Positions 50,701 to 64,000 of a DNA stretch of 64,000 bases are shown here, piece by piece. Source of the DNA: Prunella strophiata (lineage: Eukaryota; Chordata; Aves; Passeriformes; Prunellidae). The translations under genes were made by a program, and so were the position numbers. Position 1 is the first letter of the stretch. The number at the start of each line of letters is the position of its first letter. The notes beneath the pieces were generated by a model. The model had not been told where the DNA came from. It ran no database searches and saw only the letters and a program-made list of their open reading frames with translations. The stretch lies in the NCBI GenBank assembly GCA_036583965.1, contig JAZBQD010000013.1, positions 8,011,763-8,075,762 of the forward strand, in the 5' to 3' direction.

Positions 50701-53700
50701 TTGCTTCCCCCAGAGAATGTGGCACCTAATTCTTTTTATTTGTCCTTGATAAATCCCTGATTAATTGTATGTTATAAGCTATCCATGCAACATCGTGTCT
50801 TTCATTTCTAAATAGGCTTTCTTTTATGAATATAAAGAGCTAAAGCTTTCCTTTCTAGAGCCAAAACCCAATCCAGACTCAGCATTTCCTTTAACAATAG
50901 CAAGGCACTTCAAAACCAAGTAAGATCCTCAGCACTCTGGACTCCTTGTACTCCTCCTTTGTGAGTAGGAGAGACTCAGACCTTTAGCTGGGCACATCCT
51001 CTAGTAGATAGATCTGTTATAAATGTGGCTGTCACTTCACCTCATCAATTAGAAGGACCCTGCATAATAACTTACTTCATCCATTTTAGCTTCAAATATG
51101 CCATAATTTGTTAATTTGTAAGCATTTTTATTTAGGTGCTGGGTTCAGGACTGTCTTTTGTCCCATGTTTGGTTTTGAGCTGACTTGTCCTGCTGGCAGA
51201 AAATTAAATCATGTACACATTAAGAGGTTGATGGAAGGAGGCATTGCAGCCTGGCATTGACAAGCAAGGCACAGCTGTGGTGTATGTTGACATGAGATAT
51301 GAAAATAAAGTGAAGGCAGGAAAGAGGAGGAAAAGCAGAGATGTGAGTTCTGTCTCAACCAAATTCCCAAGCTAAGCTCCCTGAGAGGTGTCAAAGATGT
51401 GCCTGAGAAAGAAGAATGCAAAGACAGGTCAAGAAAAATACACAGATCTACAGATCTAAAATAGACAGTCTGTCAGGAAAACGAGTATGTTTTGAAACCA
51501 ATGTGCAATGATGCAAAAAAAAAAAAAAAAAGTATGTCACCCTTACAGAGCTTTTAAGGCAATACCACACTGAAAGGAAAGGGGAGAAATCTAGGCTCTC
51601 TCTGGCTCCTGTGAAAACCAATATCCAAATTAACTGTTTTCCATGGAAGTATTTGAAATCTCCCATCCTCAATAGCAGCTGATGTCTCCTCCCATCTGTT
51701 CCCAAGGAGAAATGTCCAGTGATGAGATGCAGAGGCAGCAGGTAGAGAACCAGCCCTGCTCTGACAAACCCAGGGACTTTCTCAGATCATTTCATTCTCT
51801 GATGCCAATGGGAAGAGCAGGCAGTGGCTCTTGGAGCACAGAAGGAGAGCAGTGGCTGTAGCCAGCAGGTCTGTAGTTGTTAACACTGGCTCTTTATTGT
51901 GCTTGCATTGCCAGGGGTGAACTCAGTGACTAATTTCACAAGAGTGGAAAATCGAGATCCACTCTGAAGCGCGACGTGACTCTGAGCTCCAGCAGCTCCC
52001 ACGTCTGGGTTTAATGCTGCCATCCTCTGCTGTGCAAAATGAGCTGAACAACCAGGAGCTTTTCAGCCTTTCAAACTGCAAAGTGTTCTATATGACTTTG
52101 TTTTTGGGAAAGCTATCTGTGTGATTATGTGAGTTTAATTTAATAGCAGGCTGTTTAGGTAAATGAGCAGGGAGGCATATGAGTGTCTGCAAATAATGTG
52201 GAGCACGATTGCAAAATGATGCTGCAGGAGATGGGCTTGTCTGGCCCTTGTCAGGGTTCTCCAAACACCCTTGAGCAGCAGAGAAGAATCTTCCTTAACC
52301 TTGGACACAATCCCTCTGAGACCCAAAGGTGAACCCTGGGCTGAAAGGCAGTAATTTGGCAGGCTGGGCAATGTCAGATGTGGTAGGGCCTTTGATGAGT
52401 TTGGACTTTATTATCAGCACAATGGAGTCTAGAACAGTTTGAACCTGCATAGGACCTGAAATTAGATAGACTTTTTTTTTTGGTTCCTTGTGTTTAAAGA
52501 TTTTTTTTTTTTTTCCTTTTGGAACCCATGCCTGTGGGATTGACTGTTGTAGTGGAGCTGGTCTGAGAATAGAGCAGTCAGGGACTTCTCATCTAGAATT
52601 GCATCAGAAGTCAAAGGGGTATTTTTAGTGATTGGAGGTGTGCAGTCAGCTCTGTAGGGTCAAGGAAATGTCATTGCACTGAACAGCAGCTTTCCAGCTG
52701 TGGCTCCATCCTGTCAGACCTTGGTCACAACTCCCTTCCCACAGTGGTCCACTGCTTCCCTTCCCTACCTTTGATTAACACAAGCAAACTCCTTGCTTTT
52801 CAAAAGATATTTTCCTCGTTTATGAAATTAAAACCCTTTAACTTGGCTGAACCAGCTTGTTCCTGAATCTAATTAAATAGCCCCAAAGTTTTATCTCTTG
52901 CACCATGGAGCTTTTCAAGGAGAAGTCGCTCTCCCTTCCCCTAGAATGGCTCTGTTATTGTTTTAATGATCACTTCACCCAGGAGTTTTCACCTCTGTTT
53001 CCCTGGAAAAATTAAAGAAAATCTAATATATTGATACAGATGATCCATTTCATGTGAGTTGGTGACACTCTGACCGTGACAGCACCAGAGAATTCATTGC
53101 TGCAGGAGCCCATTGAATCTAATATTAGTGGCTGGGCTTTTAAAGGACACTGGGCAGTTTCATGCCCTGTTTCTACCTGTCTGAGTTAAGATAATGAGGG
53201 TAATCCAATATTATGCTTCAGGGCTTTAGTTACCTGCCTATGGGGTTCAGAAGGGAGCTCTGCTTCCAGGGACTGAGCAGAGTTTAATTGGCCAAGTGCT
53301 TCATCATTTGTGTTTCATTTCCTCTGAAGCCTCAGGTATTGGCCACTGCCAGAGGACAGGTGCCAACTGATGACACTCAGATTTTGTCTCCTTTTAATAT
53401 CAGTGGGCTGCCAGGCAGATACACCAACATTTCAGCTCCTCCCCCTCAACTCCAGATTTATGCCATCACCAGAGGAGTTTTCTGGCTTTCCTCCAAAGCC
53501 CTGAAGAGAAAAGTACATTTTATGTTTCACCAGCAAAAACCACGAGTCATCTGGGATTTAAAAACTTCTAGAAGAATCGTGGCATCTGTTATTTATTTAA
53601 AGATAACAAAGTGATCTTTCTCTGTGAATGAACTTTTTGATCATTGAAAGGAAAAATTTTTTTAAAAATCAGAGTCACACACATATAATTTAAAATTATG

Positions 53701-56700
53701 CATCTGGGGTAGGGGCTTTTTATTTTGTCTCTCAAAATATATCCTTATATAGCTCTTCCTTGCTTTAAGGAGGAAATCTATTTTTGTTTATATCAAGTTT
53801 GTGACAAAACTCTGGCACCTCTCTTATTATCTGTAAATTTGGGATCAGTGTCCTACCTCACAAATGAGCTTTTATCTCCATCTCCAGTGGACTGTACAGC
53901 TGCTATTTCTTGGTCCTTCCAGTCCTCAATCTGTTTATCTCCTCCTGAATTATCTGTTGTAATTAGAATACATTTTCTCATCTCAAGGGGTAACCAGCTC
54001 CAAATGAGTGTTCTATAAAAGCAATTACTTTTGATATTAGATATCTGTACATAAAAACACAGTATTTCTTCCAATTAAAAAGCACTAATGAATTTTGTGT
54101 CTAGAGAGGCAGTAGCCTACACAGTGCTGCAGTTTCTGTGAAGCCAAGGAACAAAAGATGAGGCCTGTAAGAGGGCAGTGGTGTGTGTGCTGCACCACTG
54201 AACAGCAGATCCAGAGAGAACATGGCTCTGCAAGGACATCCTGTTCCTTTTTGTCCCCAGCAGGCCTTTTGTCAACACTGATGAACCAGATCCCTCTCCA
54301 CATTGTGCCAAGATGACTAACACAGCTTGTCCTGCTATGCCTGTTTTCTACACCTGGCCCTCAGCCTTTTTATTTCCTCAGATATTCCTCTCCTCTTCCT
54401 CTAAGTATTAAGTCCTGCATTTGGCATGGGGCAGCTTTACCAGAGGTGCACTCCTTCCCTCTACAGACACAGAACTGCCACCTTTCATCATCTCAAAATT
54501 ACCTGAATGACTAGGGAGCTTTTATCACAAGCTATTCTGCAAAAAGGATCGTTTCAGGAACACCTTGACCTTGATATATTGTCTTCATGTCTTCTTCCTT
54601 CATTATCTCTCTTACATCTGGTTCTTGTCTGTATTGATGGTGAGTTCTTTGGATCTGTCTTTTTGGGCTCATGTAGCCTCTGCTGCAGTGGTATCCTGAG
54701 TCTGGACTACATGCCATGGGAACTCTAAGGAAAAAACTGTTCTGGCCAAATCCTGTCCTGGTAGGAGCTGCCATGTAGGAATTAAGGATTAAAGCATCAC
54801 TATGGTGGGAGCAGAGTGTGTAGGATGGAATAAGGGTCAGCTTCCAGCCCAGCTGCTGAGAACAGCCCTGGGCACCTTCATGGAATTTTCCATAAAATGT
54901 GTTTTGAGCACTTGACAGATATCCACATGTTGTGTCTCAGAGTGCTCTCTGCAACCTGGAAAAGTCCTTGTTTTGAAGAAGAAGCATATGGCAAAGCACA
55001 CAAGGGGTTGGATATTAGTCCTCTTTGCAGATAATCTACATAATTTCTGAGGCTCCTGGTTCTGCACTCTCTGCCTGCCTGGCTGCTGGGGGTGGGAAAG
55101 GGAGCAGCCCCCTTAGAGGCAGAGCTGCCAAATCACTGCATCCCTTCCCCATCATTCCTCTTCTCACAGATGGATGTCTTGTAGGATTGCCTCTCATCTG
55201 GGCACCACGACTGAGAAATGCTGTCTCAGGCTTTCCACTGGGGTCTGGAGATGAGGTTAAGCTACAAAACCACTGCACCTCCTGTTTCTGGAGACAAAAA
55301 GTTGCATATCAAGTGCTTCAGCTTTACAGGTTGCTGCACTTTTTTCCTTTTCAAGCTATCAGCTGCAGGATGCTGTTTGTCTTGTCCCTGATTTATCTGC
55401 AGAGATACTTGGGGCTGATACCAGGCACCAGGGGACATAAACTTTTCAAGCAAGGATGAAGCAAACTTGAGTACAACTATAAAAAAATAAGTCTGTGTTT
55501 TGGGTTTCAGATAAATGGAAGTGCTGGAGTCACTTGAATTAGATGGGGTTTTGTTTGTTGCTCTCCAATTTCCAAAAGCTGGAGCTTGTATCCCTGTGGG
55601 ATGTGATTTGCTGAATGTTGCTGTATGTAAAATAAATCTCCTCCACATTCAGCATCCCTTCTAGCTCAGAAAGTGAGCAACTTTTGATATGGGCAAAATT
55701 CAGATCAGTTCTCTGGGCAGCAAATCTTACATATTATATAGGCTTACTTCAGGGTCATGGTGAGAGAAACTGATCTGGGATATGGAAAGTTGGGATATGC
55801 AGAAATTAAGGGCCAGGCTCTGTTTAACATTTAGATTGAATCATGAGCTAGACACCAGCAACTCCCCATGCTGCATGCCACTGTTTGCAAAGTTGGCTGA
55901 ACACTGTCAAACAGTGAAATAGTTACAAATAAGATTTTTTTTTTCTGCATCTTGTTGATCAATAGAAAAATGCTTTTAGTTTTTCAGGTTATTATTGGTG
56001 GAGTGAACTGCCAATGCATTCACTGAATTTATGCCAATGGGGCAGTGCTAGGGGTGTGAGAGGGCAAGGGGCTGCTTACACCAGAGAGCCTTTCTCTGCT
56101 GTGAGCATATTCTTTTAGAAACCATCAGCTAATAGTTATTTTTAGGGATCACTAAAATGAAGTTATAAACAGCTGGTGAGCTGAGACCTTTAGCTCAGTG
56201 TTGAATGGCTCACCTGTATTGCACTTTTCCTCCTCCAATCCAGCTGCTTTTCTTGAGCATCTGCTTCACTCTGACAGGCAGCTCCTGAAGGAGGAAGATC
56301 AGTGCTTCCCTCCATGCCTCCAGATATGCCATTCATTGAGGCTGTAACCTTCAGCTGAAGTTTCTGGCTGCAACAGAACAAGATCACAAAATTAGCACAA
56401 TACAGTAATTCAAGGTGGAAGCATTAGGCCTGATTCAATAGTTGCAAGTGCTCTAATTCCTGCCTCTAAACAGGTGGGGTTCTGTAAAAATAGATTAAAA
56501 AGACATTGTAAGCTGAGTCTTGTTTGAGCTGTTACTGCACCTATTGCAGAATCTCTGAACCTTTTTCTTTTCTTTGCAAAGCTGTAGCTGGAAATGCTAA
56601 AAGTCAGCTTAGTCAATCTATGTGGAGTTTCTATTGTCCCTGATTTCTTTTTTTGATTTTTTTTTTCTTTTTTGTTAAGCTAGGATCCAAAGATTTTCAT

Positions 56701-57950
56701 TGCTGTACATGGTATGCAGTGGTATTTTCAGGTGAGAAATAATAATTGGAAAAGGAAGGAAACAACTGTTTTGCTGTTGAGTTTTATGTTTCCTGGTTAA
56801 AAGAGAGAAGTGTTTCAGGAGTCACATGTAGAATTGCTGGGTGACCATGTCAGGCTTTTTGACCTATGCCAGGTCTTTTAGAAGGAAATGTTTTATCCCC
56901 TCCTTTTAAAGTGCTAGGAACTGAAACAATTTTCTGCAGCTATTCAAATGTGCAGATGATAAAAGTGTAGCTAAAGCTCAGAAGTCTGGCTTTGGAGGCC
57001 CTTCTCAAGCTGGGGCTGAGACAGGCCAGCAAGGGCATTTTGGAGATTTTGCAGCAGTTCTGTCAGTGTTATGACATTCTATTATTATTTTCAATCACTT
57101 ATTTTTACTTTGATTTGTCAGAAGTTTAATTTTGTCTGAGAACCTTGGCTGAACCTGATTTACAGCTGCCTGTAATTGTGTTGCAAATAAGAAAAAAATG
57201 ATAGTAAAATAATCACAGCCATAATCTGATCTAGCCTTTGCTATAGTTTCTCATATAAATCTCCTTAGTACTTTTCCCATTGTGCCAGAGTTTATGATGA
57301 AAAATTAGAAGATCTCTTTTCTTCCTAGAAAATGATGTATCCTGTGGAGTAATTAATCTGGTTAAGGAACTAAGGCTGGTTTGTTCTGCTCTCCATTCTC
57401 CCAACAATTTCTGTCCTACACAGAAATCTCTGCAGTGAGAGCAATAAATTTGAAATGAATGACAGACACTAATTATTTGTGACCTCATTGTCATCTGCAG
57501 CATGGAACAGTCTATGACCATTCCCAGTGTATCAGCTGCAGACATTTTTAGTCTAGAAAATTTAAAGAAAAGACAGCTTTAAAAATAGCTGCTCATTGGG
57601 CATCCCCTTTCTGCACATCCCATTTCAGAGCTGGCCCCTTGATCTCAATCCTTGGCTCTGTGCCTTGCCCTTGTTGGCTTCTGATGCCATGAAAAAATGG
57701 GTGTGAGTCTGGACTGCAGGTGAGTAACCCAAAGAGAAGGGAAGGAGCTGGGAGTCTGCAATGAGCTTCAGAACAAGAAGAAAACAGACAAGTGCTCTCA
57801 GATGAGGGCCTGGAGGAATGTGCTGGGAGGTGTTCACCAGCAGCCTCTGCTTCAGCCAGGCTGGGGGATGCTCATCCTGTCCCCTGATCCCATCTCTTGA
57901 TACCAGCCTATTTTTGTGAAGATGCTGCTGAGCTGAAACTCCTTTTCTGT

Positions 57951-58079
57951 GTCTTTTTTTTTGTTTTTGGGGGGTTTTTTGGGGTGTTTTTTGTTTGTTT
58001 GTTTGTTTGGGTTTTTTTTCTGTTTTTTGTTTGTTTGTTTTGTTTTGTTGTTGTTGTCGTTGTTTTGGTTTTTTTTAAG
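57951..58079. repeat. T/G-rich low-complexity tract with (GTTT)n
   Basis: Runs of T are separated by G blocks (one of six G, one of four, one of three) and GTTT or GTT repeats. On the transcribed (GALNT9 sense) strand it is U/G-rich. It contains only three G runs of three or more, so a canonical G-quadruplex is not clearly supported. Confidence 0.85.
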
Positions 58080-60309
58080 GTTGACTGTGCAGTAACTGTG
58101 GATTTGGGGGTTAGCAAGTCATCATCTTGACATAGAAAGTGATGGGAAAAGGCTCTCTGTTGAGGAGACAATTGCTGAAGCAACAGCAAATCAGCTTTGA
58201 GATGGAAAATGCAATGCAAATATGTGAGGCATGGTCTGGCTAACCAACCATGCATTGAGGAGCATTGCCTGTAATTGCTGCCTCTAACACACATGCACAT
58301 ATATAAAATACAGTATATTCATTGTTCCTAAGAACTTCTAAAGACACTTTAGTGTTCTTTTGAAGAAAGAAGCAATGTGATATCATTTATTTAATTGCTG
58401 CTTTATATTGGTCAATGTTACTGCATTATTGGGATAACTGTCAGTCAGACTAAGCTACAATTTGGTAGCTGGAGCAAAAAGCTCACAGCAATATGCTCTG
58501 AGAGGAAGTCAGACAAATGATGACTCCTTCCCACAACAAGATCAGATTAGCAGCACAAAGAGCTAGAATATCAGATTTAGAAAAAGGTATATGAAATAAT
58601 TGTTGTCATGAATGGTTTGGCAGGCTGTCTAACCAAATCTCTCAGAAATAAAATCACCAAGAGCTTGATGCTTCCTGTGGGGTGGAAGTTTCATTCTCAC
58701 ATTACTTGTGCTATAAAGACTCAAGTGTTTTGTTCCATAAACTGCAAGAGCACATAGTGTGAAGAATAAAGTTTGCAGCTACTGGAATTAGATTGTTGCT
58801 TCAAGTCAAATGAGCACACCACATCTTGGAGACCCTTTCATTAAAGCAGGTCAGTTAATTTTAATGAAGTCATCTTCAATTTGCTTTGATGTTGATCAGA
58901 GCCTAGCCCAGATGATTCCAAATGATCATCAAATGAATTTCCACATTATGGGCTTTCAAGGACATAGGCTTTGTCAAGTTTTCTGGGGTTCTGACTTTTA
59001 AAGTGCTTAACTTGACTCTTTCTTTGGAGGGAACTGGCTGACTTTTCTCAGAAACTGAGCCCCTTTTAGATTCCATATATTGGGCATGTCAGGCAGAGCT
59101 TGCAGCACTCACTGCTGGTGGTGTCTGTTAAGTCTAAAACTGTATCAGGCAGGAAGATTAGGCTGCTCTGTTTTTCCTTTTGGATGGGGAGAGATCCAAA
59201 GTCTCAGACATGTAATTTCTGTAATTACTCAAGCAAGGAATCATTGTCAGGCCAGGCATGGAGGGCCCTCTGTTCTAATTTTTCCAAAGGAAAGTCAAAG
59301 TGCCAAGTAGCCTCTCATCCTAAATTGGAACAAAAATGTTACAATTTTCCTCAAAATGAAGCTCCCTAAAATATTTTCTGAATCTTGAACATGGGTTGAA
59401 GTGCTTCACTTAATAAGCTAGAAGAATTTCTCTGGTTTGAAATCCAGAAATCTTGAGTTGCAGTCATGTTTCAGTGCATGGTGATGAGGAGCATGAGGGC
59501 ATCAAAGACACAAACACAAGCAAGATCTGTCCTGGCTCAGGACCACTGATTGCAGTATTTATGTGTTTTTGTTGGCAGTGTCTGAAATTCAGCAGCAGAA
59601 TTCCTTTCATGTTAATTTGTGACTGTTTGTATTGTTGCATTTACCTCAGCACAGGATTTTGTCAGAAGCACTGCAGGAGAAAATGCAGAATTTTACTCTT
59701 TCAGATCAGTAATGAACCACTGTCTCTCTGGGCTGTCCTGTCATTAAACAGAGATGGTGATGGGGCTGTAACAAGTAAGGACATGGTTTGCAGTGAGGTG
59801 CAAGAGAATTCCTTCACAAGGGTCTGAACTGCCCTCCTTGAAGGGACTTGGAGAAGCCAGTCCCACATTTTTACTGCCATGTTTGTTTGTTGCTATCAAA
59901 TGCTGACAGTTTCTTTCTTTCTTTTTAATAATTTTGTTGAAATAATGACATTTTCCTCTTGAAAAAGTCTTGATTTGAAAAATGTTGAGCGGGTCAAGCT
60001 CTAATTGCTTTACTTGGTGTCATAAATGATTTGGGGGAGAGTCACACATTCCTGTATGGTGTTCCCAGGGTTATTAAAAATAACTTTGTCACTTATAATG
60101 GCTTGTTGATAGCAAGCCTTTTGGAAAGGAAAGCTCTGACATTAAACACAGGCTATTTGAGGAGCTTATTTATGAGGATTCAGCACCAAATTAAATGCCT
60201 GTTGCCATGGAAGAGGTTCTTGGCCATGTGGTCATACAGGCATTTTTATGTTGGTTTAGTTTTGATATACTTTTATTTTTGAGCTGACCTGTGAATGCAT
60301 TGTTAATTG

Positions 60310-60425
60310 GCTGATTCCTCAGCACTTACTGAGTGTCCAAACTTTCTGCTGCTGTGAGCTCTACAGAGCTGAGTATCTTACATATTTCATTTGTCAGATG
60401 TGAAGTGCAGAGGAAGTCTGGAGTG
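60310..60425 (+). mobile_element. Possible MIR SINE relic
   Basis: 'tcagcacttactgagtgtcc' near the left end, and 'catttgtcagatgtgaagtg' followed by 'cagaggaag' near the right end, are in the order and about the spacing of the MIR segments gagcacttactatgtgcc and cattttacagatgaggaaactgaggcacagagag. Diverged, judged by eye. Confidence 0.4.
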
Positions 60426-61076
60426 GATTCCCAGGTGGAGTGGCAGCTCCATTAAAATAGTTTTAGCACATCTTTGTGGCAGCAGGCTGGGCAGGGTGTG
60501 TATTTGAGTCCAAATGACCCACCTGCTGACTCAGGCAGTGAAATCAGATTTATCCTGTATTTCCTACCCAGCAGAAGCTGGTGACCAGTCCATAGCTGTG
60601 TCCCCAACACAGGAACCAAACCTGCAGGGCTGCAGTGGTCCTGGAGTCACAGAGCAGGTGCCAGAACTGACACTAATGTGGAGTTAAACTGGCACACCCA
60701 CATGTGGTAGAAATTCAACATCTCTCCCTTAAAATGAGTGAAGCTTTAATGGGCTACATGGGGAAACTCTCCAGTTCTTATGGGGAAAATTTTTTCTTAA
60801 TTATCTTAACAATAATTAGGCATTTTGGAAAAAGAAGGAATCGTGAAAGCTGTTAATTGATTCTTTATAGTTTGCTCATTATGCACATATACTACAAGAT
60901 GTGTTGATTTGGACTTTGGTTTGAGGATAATTTCCACACAGACACTGAGGGTTTAAGAGCTGGGAGTTCAGATCTCATTTATCTGAAAACATTCTGTGTC
61001 ACAGAAGAGGTTCCATCTATACCTTTTATTCCTTTATATTAATAATTGGATTTTTTTTTTTTATCTGTTTATTTAG

Positions 61077-61257
61077 GTCTGGCAAAGCCCATGGGATTAG
61101 TGGAAGGTCCAGGAGGCTTGGGCCAGGGGGGAATGGCTGCTACCCTGAGAGATGATAGCCATGAATCAGAGACTAAGTATGAAGAATATGGTTACAATGC
61201 CCAGCTCAGTGACAGGATATCACTGGACAGGTCCATCCCTGACTACAGACCTAAAAA
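61077..61257 (+). CDS. GALNT9: GALNT9 exon 2: stem region up to the catalytic domain
   Basis: A 181-base internal exon between an AG acceptor (61075-61076) and a GTAAGT donor (61258 on). With the last base of exon 1 it reads GLAKPMGLVEGPGGLGQGG, then MAATLRDDSHESETKYEEYG, then YNAQLSDRISLDRSIPDYRPK. The LAKPMGLVEGPGG and MAATLRDD segments follow GALNT9. GALNT17 has a different sequence (SKSLGLIEGYGG type) at the same place. YGYNAQLSDRISLDRSIPDYR is the conserved lead-in to the catalytic fold in this subfamily. The exon ends in phase 2, within the Lys codon that precedes the first Cys of the catalytic region in relatives. The first in-frame ATG available in this assembly anywhere in the recognised GALNT9 frame is at 61091. 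Starting there would give a protein with no membrane anchor. Confidence 0.95.
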
Positions 61258-64000
61258 GTAAGTTGAATTCTGCATTATTATTTGGAGTAAGGGATTGATT
61301 GTTGTTCTGCTGACCCATTCTTCTCTTCACATCCCTTCCTGGCTGGAATGGCAGCCACTTGTGCAGATACCCCTGAGCTGAGTGAAAATGAAACAGACCA
61401 ACTGCCATCTCAAGCATGAAGTGCCAAATTAAATGCATAGCTAATTCTGTCAGTAGCACATTAATATGCATGTTCAATGCCTCAGATCAAAAATTACATC
61501 AGGATATCAGTGCTTTTTGGGTTTGGTTCATTTAGAAAAAGCCTTCAGAGGTGGCAGATTTAGTCTGTGCTTCCTGCAGTCACGTGCAGTGGGAGGGGGA
61601 CAGTGCAACAAACACTTTATAGTCACTGGTCCCTTAAAAATAACCCCAGCTTATCAAATCAATTGTCTTTAATTGCATTTGATATTCTTAGAATTGTTTA
61701 GTCAGGGTTTGCAGTGTGCTGAAACATGGACTAAGTGCAATCCATCGGGGTCCTGTAATTGCAGTGAGGTTTTTTTTGTCTTTGGAATGTGTGTCTATTT
61801 TTATTCCAGTGTTTATAGTCTTCACACGCCTGTGCTATGCTTGACATTGCAATTACATGTTTATTATTTGCACTGATTTATTATATTTTGTATTAAATAA
61901 CTTTCAAATCTTTCATATTTATGGAGTTATATATTTTCCAGATGAGACATCCACACTATCATCCCATGAATGACAATCAGTAATGTCTTAATGCAGAGGA
62001 GATCAGCAACAATGCCTAGTTGCTCTCAGGAGACAGAATTGAAAAGAATACTTAATTAATTTCTAATAATAATCTTCTGTTTTAAAAGACCCACTGGGGC
62101 GCCTAGGCAGAACTGAAAGTTAAATAAAAAAGTATCTTATTAAATGGTGAGAAAAGTTTAGCCAAGCTAAAGAGCTGTGGTCTGTGAGTAGATTGCAATT
62201 GAATTAGGATTTTGGGCAGTTTCGAGCTGCCAAAAGCAAAACTTCAACTTAACTACAAATTTCTTTAGCTGTGTTACATAGTTAAACTGATCTCAGAAGT
62301 ATTGGCTCAGCATTTGTTTTCTCAAATCCTTGCTACAGAAAACAAAACTCAGGTAACTAGAAGAGGCAAAGAGCAAACAATCTGCTGCCTTGACACCACG
62401 TTTGATGCAAGCACACATTTGTTCAATGGTCTCATCTCTCCTCTCTTGATGTGTCATAAAAATCCATCATGGAATTATGCTGGGGAAAAAGGAGTGTGTA
62501 ATTGTACAAATATTGGAGCTGTGCATCAGATCTGGCCCAGAGACCCTAAAGTCAAAGTGAAGTTTCCCAAATGGAGGTTGTGAGGTTTGACCTGGCTGTT
62601 GTTCACTGCTGTGGGCAGGGGGATGAGGATAAATGAGATGTGTCCTGCTAGGAAATGCAAAAGCAAAGGCTGCAGAGCTCAAATCCAGCTCAGCAGCTGT
62701 CAGAGGCATGAGGCATTTGCAGTGCAGGGATGTTTCACTTCAGATCATGCTCTCCCACAGTTTTGCTTAGAAGCTTTATGAGTCATTCAGATGAGCTTTT
62801 TGACATTCTCATTGTGGGTATCTCATCAGGCCATGCCCCATGATTAAATATCTGTGTTACTGGGAGAATTCCCTTCTTGTCACACTTGGACACTTCTGAG
62901 GTGGTTCAGTTAGATCTAGAAGCTGCAGTTGATGCACTTGCCTCTAGATGAGTCACAGGAAAACACTTCAGACTGAATTTGCTATGGAAAATGAGTGAGA
63001 GTGGAGAAAGTAGAAGGTCTTTGTATAAGAAGATTTTTGCCCACTTAAAAGGTTTGAGAGCAGCCCTGAGGAGGAGGATGTGGGGATGTTGGCTGACCTG
63101 GAGCTCAGCATGGCCCAGTGCACTCAGAGTCCAGAAAGCCAAACGTGTCCTGGGCTCACCATGGGCAGCAGGGGAGGGAGGGGATCCTGCCCCTCTGCTC
63201 CACTCCTGTGGGATCCCATCTCTGCAGCCCCCAGCATGGGAAGGACATGTACCAAAGCTGAGCTTGACTCTTTGGTTTAGACACTCTGTTTTGGAGAGAG
63301 CTGAACCTCCATGAGCTCGAGACAGACTTTGAAATACCACTCTTGTCCAGTTTCTCTGTGTGCACACTTGCCCAGTGGTCTCCCCTCTCTATTTCTGAGC
63401 TTGTCAGTTTGCTTGTGATTTATATTCACATCGTTCCCAGAACTGTTCATTTTTTAAAGGAGAGGGATTTTCATTTTTAAATTGAGGAGCAAGGTAGAAT
63501 CAATGTCCAAGGCCATGTACAAAGTCCATGGCCAGCCTGTGAATAAAAACATCTGAATTTGCATTCCCAAAGTATTAAACTCTGCTTTCTCCCCATTCTG
63601 GCTTCCATTTGAAATATTCAATCTATGTATTTTCACAAACCATTATTAAAGATATGACCTGGGAGAATTTATACTCAAGTCTACATTGCACAGGCACAAT
63701 TTATGAAAGTAAACATGATTTCAGTATGCAAAATCAGGACTTGTAATATTCCAAGCTTGATGGGAAATATTGTATTTTACTTCATTTTAACTCCCCTCTT
63801 ACTGTTGTCCACTCTCTTATTCTGATAGAATAAGCCTTCTATTCCATCTACAAGCATAGGTTCATAAACATTTGGCAGTTTAATTGCTTTTCAGGAGGTA
63901 TTTTCATCCCCATGCAGCAAATTAAAAAAGATGTTGCACTACAGAGCTGCAGAGTCAGCCAGTGTGACCATGAGGGCTCCTAAATTGGAGTCACCTCCCC
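61258..64000 (+). other. GALNT9: GALNT9 intron 2 (5' part, continues beyond the window)
   Basis: It begins with the consensus donor GTAAGT. No further GALNT9 exon is recognisable before the window ends; the next would start within the Lys-Cys junction leading to the catalytic domain. A 153-codon minus-strand frame at 62906-63367 and its plus-strand partner show no domain and look like chance frames in GC-richer sequence. No transposon or RNA gene is recognised. Confidence 0.75.

Larger units (their letters stand above)
35895..61076 (+). other. GALNT9: GALNT9 intron 1 (about 25.2 kb)
   Basis: The donor is GT at 35895 (gtacga). The acceptor is AG at 61075-61076, preceded by a T-rich tract (a run of about 12 T, then atctgtttatttag). 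The intron is phase 1: exon 1 gives G and exon 2 gives GT, making the Gly of QLNG. Contents other than the listed repeats are single-copy DNA with no recognised exon or RNA gene. Homopolymers include 15 A at 41770-41784, 14 T at 43001-43014, 12 T at 44620-44631, 17 A at 51515-51531 and 14 T at 52501-52514. The frame at 44233-44787 (184 codons) and others of similar length have no recognisable domain and I do not call them. Confidence 0.85.

Noticed and set aside
57951..58079. G-quadruplex in the T/G-rich tract
   Set aside because: Only three runs of three or more G are present in close range. A fourth is missing, so the canonical motif is not met.

Overview
This is vertebrate nuclear DNA, most likely from a bird. 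It has one spliced gene with consensus GT-AG junctions, long AT-moderate non-coding sequence, one compact CpG island and three pieces of CR1 LINE, the typical avian retrotransposon. There are no operons, no bacterial gene density, and no tRNA or rRNA gene that I can recognise. Almost all of the open reading frames are chance or tandem-repeat frames.

The one gene I can support is on the + strand: the 5' part of GALNT9, polypeptide N-acetylgalactosaminyltransferase 9. The end of exon 1 (35705-35894) encodes the second half of the transmembrane anchor and the start of the stem. Exon 2 (61077-61257) encodes the rest of the stem up to the edge of the catalytic domain. Intron 1 is about 25.2 kb, and intron 2 runs off the right edge. 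The catalytic and lectin domains lie outside the window.

Layout: 1-33.0 kb is apparently intergenic DNA upstream of GALNT9. It holds a CR1 3' end (about 7.53-7.80 kb), a 27-bp minisatellite of 23 copies (19.66-20.27 kb), a short inverted CR1 tail (23.47 kb), and a 950-base pure pyrimidine tract capped by TTCCAG hexamers (27.24-28.22 kb). A second CR1 3' end (33.06-33.30 kb) abuts the CpG island (about 33.38-36.0 kb). Within the island are GC boxes, an ATG-TAG start-stop element, a 79-codon leader ORF with a GGA run, and then a 15-bp array of 121 full units (33.88-35.71 kb). Intron 1 holds a roughly 1-kb array of 8-bp units (46.74-47.77 kb), T/G-rich low-complexity sequence (57.95-58.08 kb) and faint MIR-like relics.

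The most interesting feature is the 15-bp array. It has no indels, uses only two unit types, contains no adenine, and joins GALNT9 exon 1 in the middle of the transmembrane-anchor codons. The start codon and about 17 N-terminal codons expected from GALNT9 relatives are absent. The frame runs open through the array back to a TGA at 33875. This may be a real coding or regulatory minisatellite with a moved start, or an assembly error. The sequence alone cannot decide.
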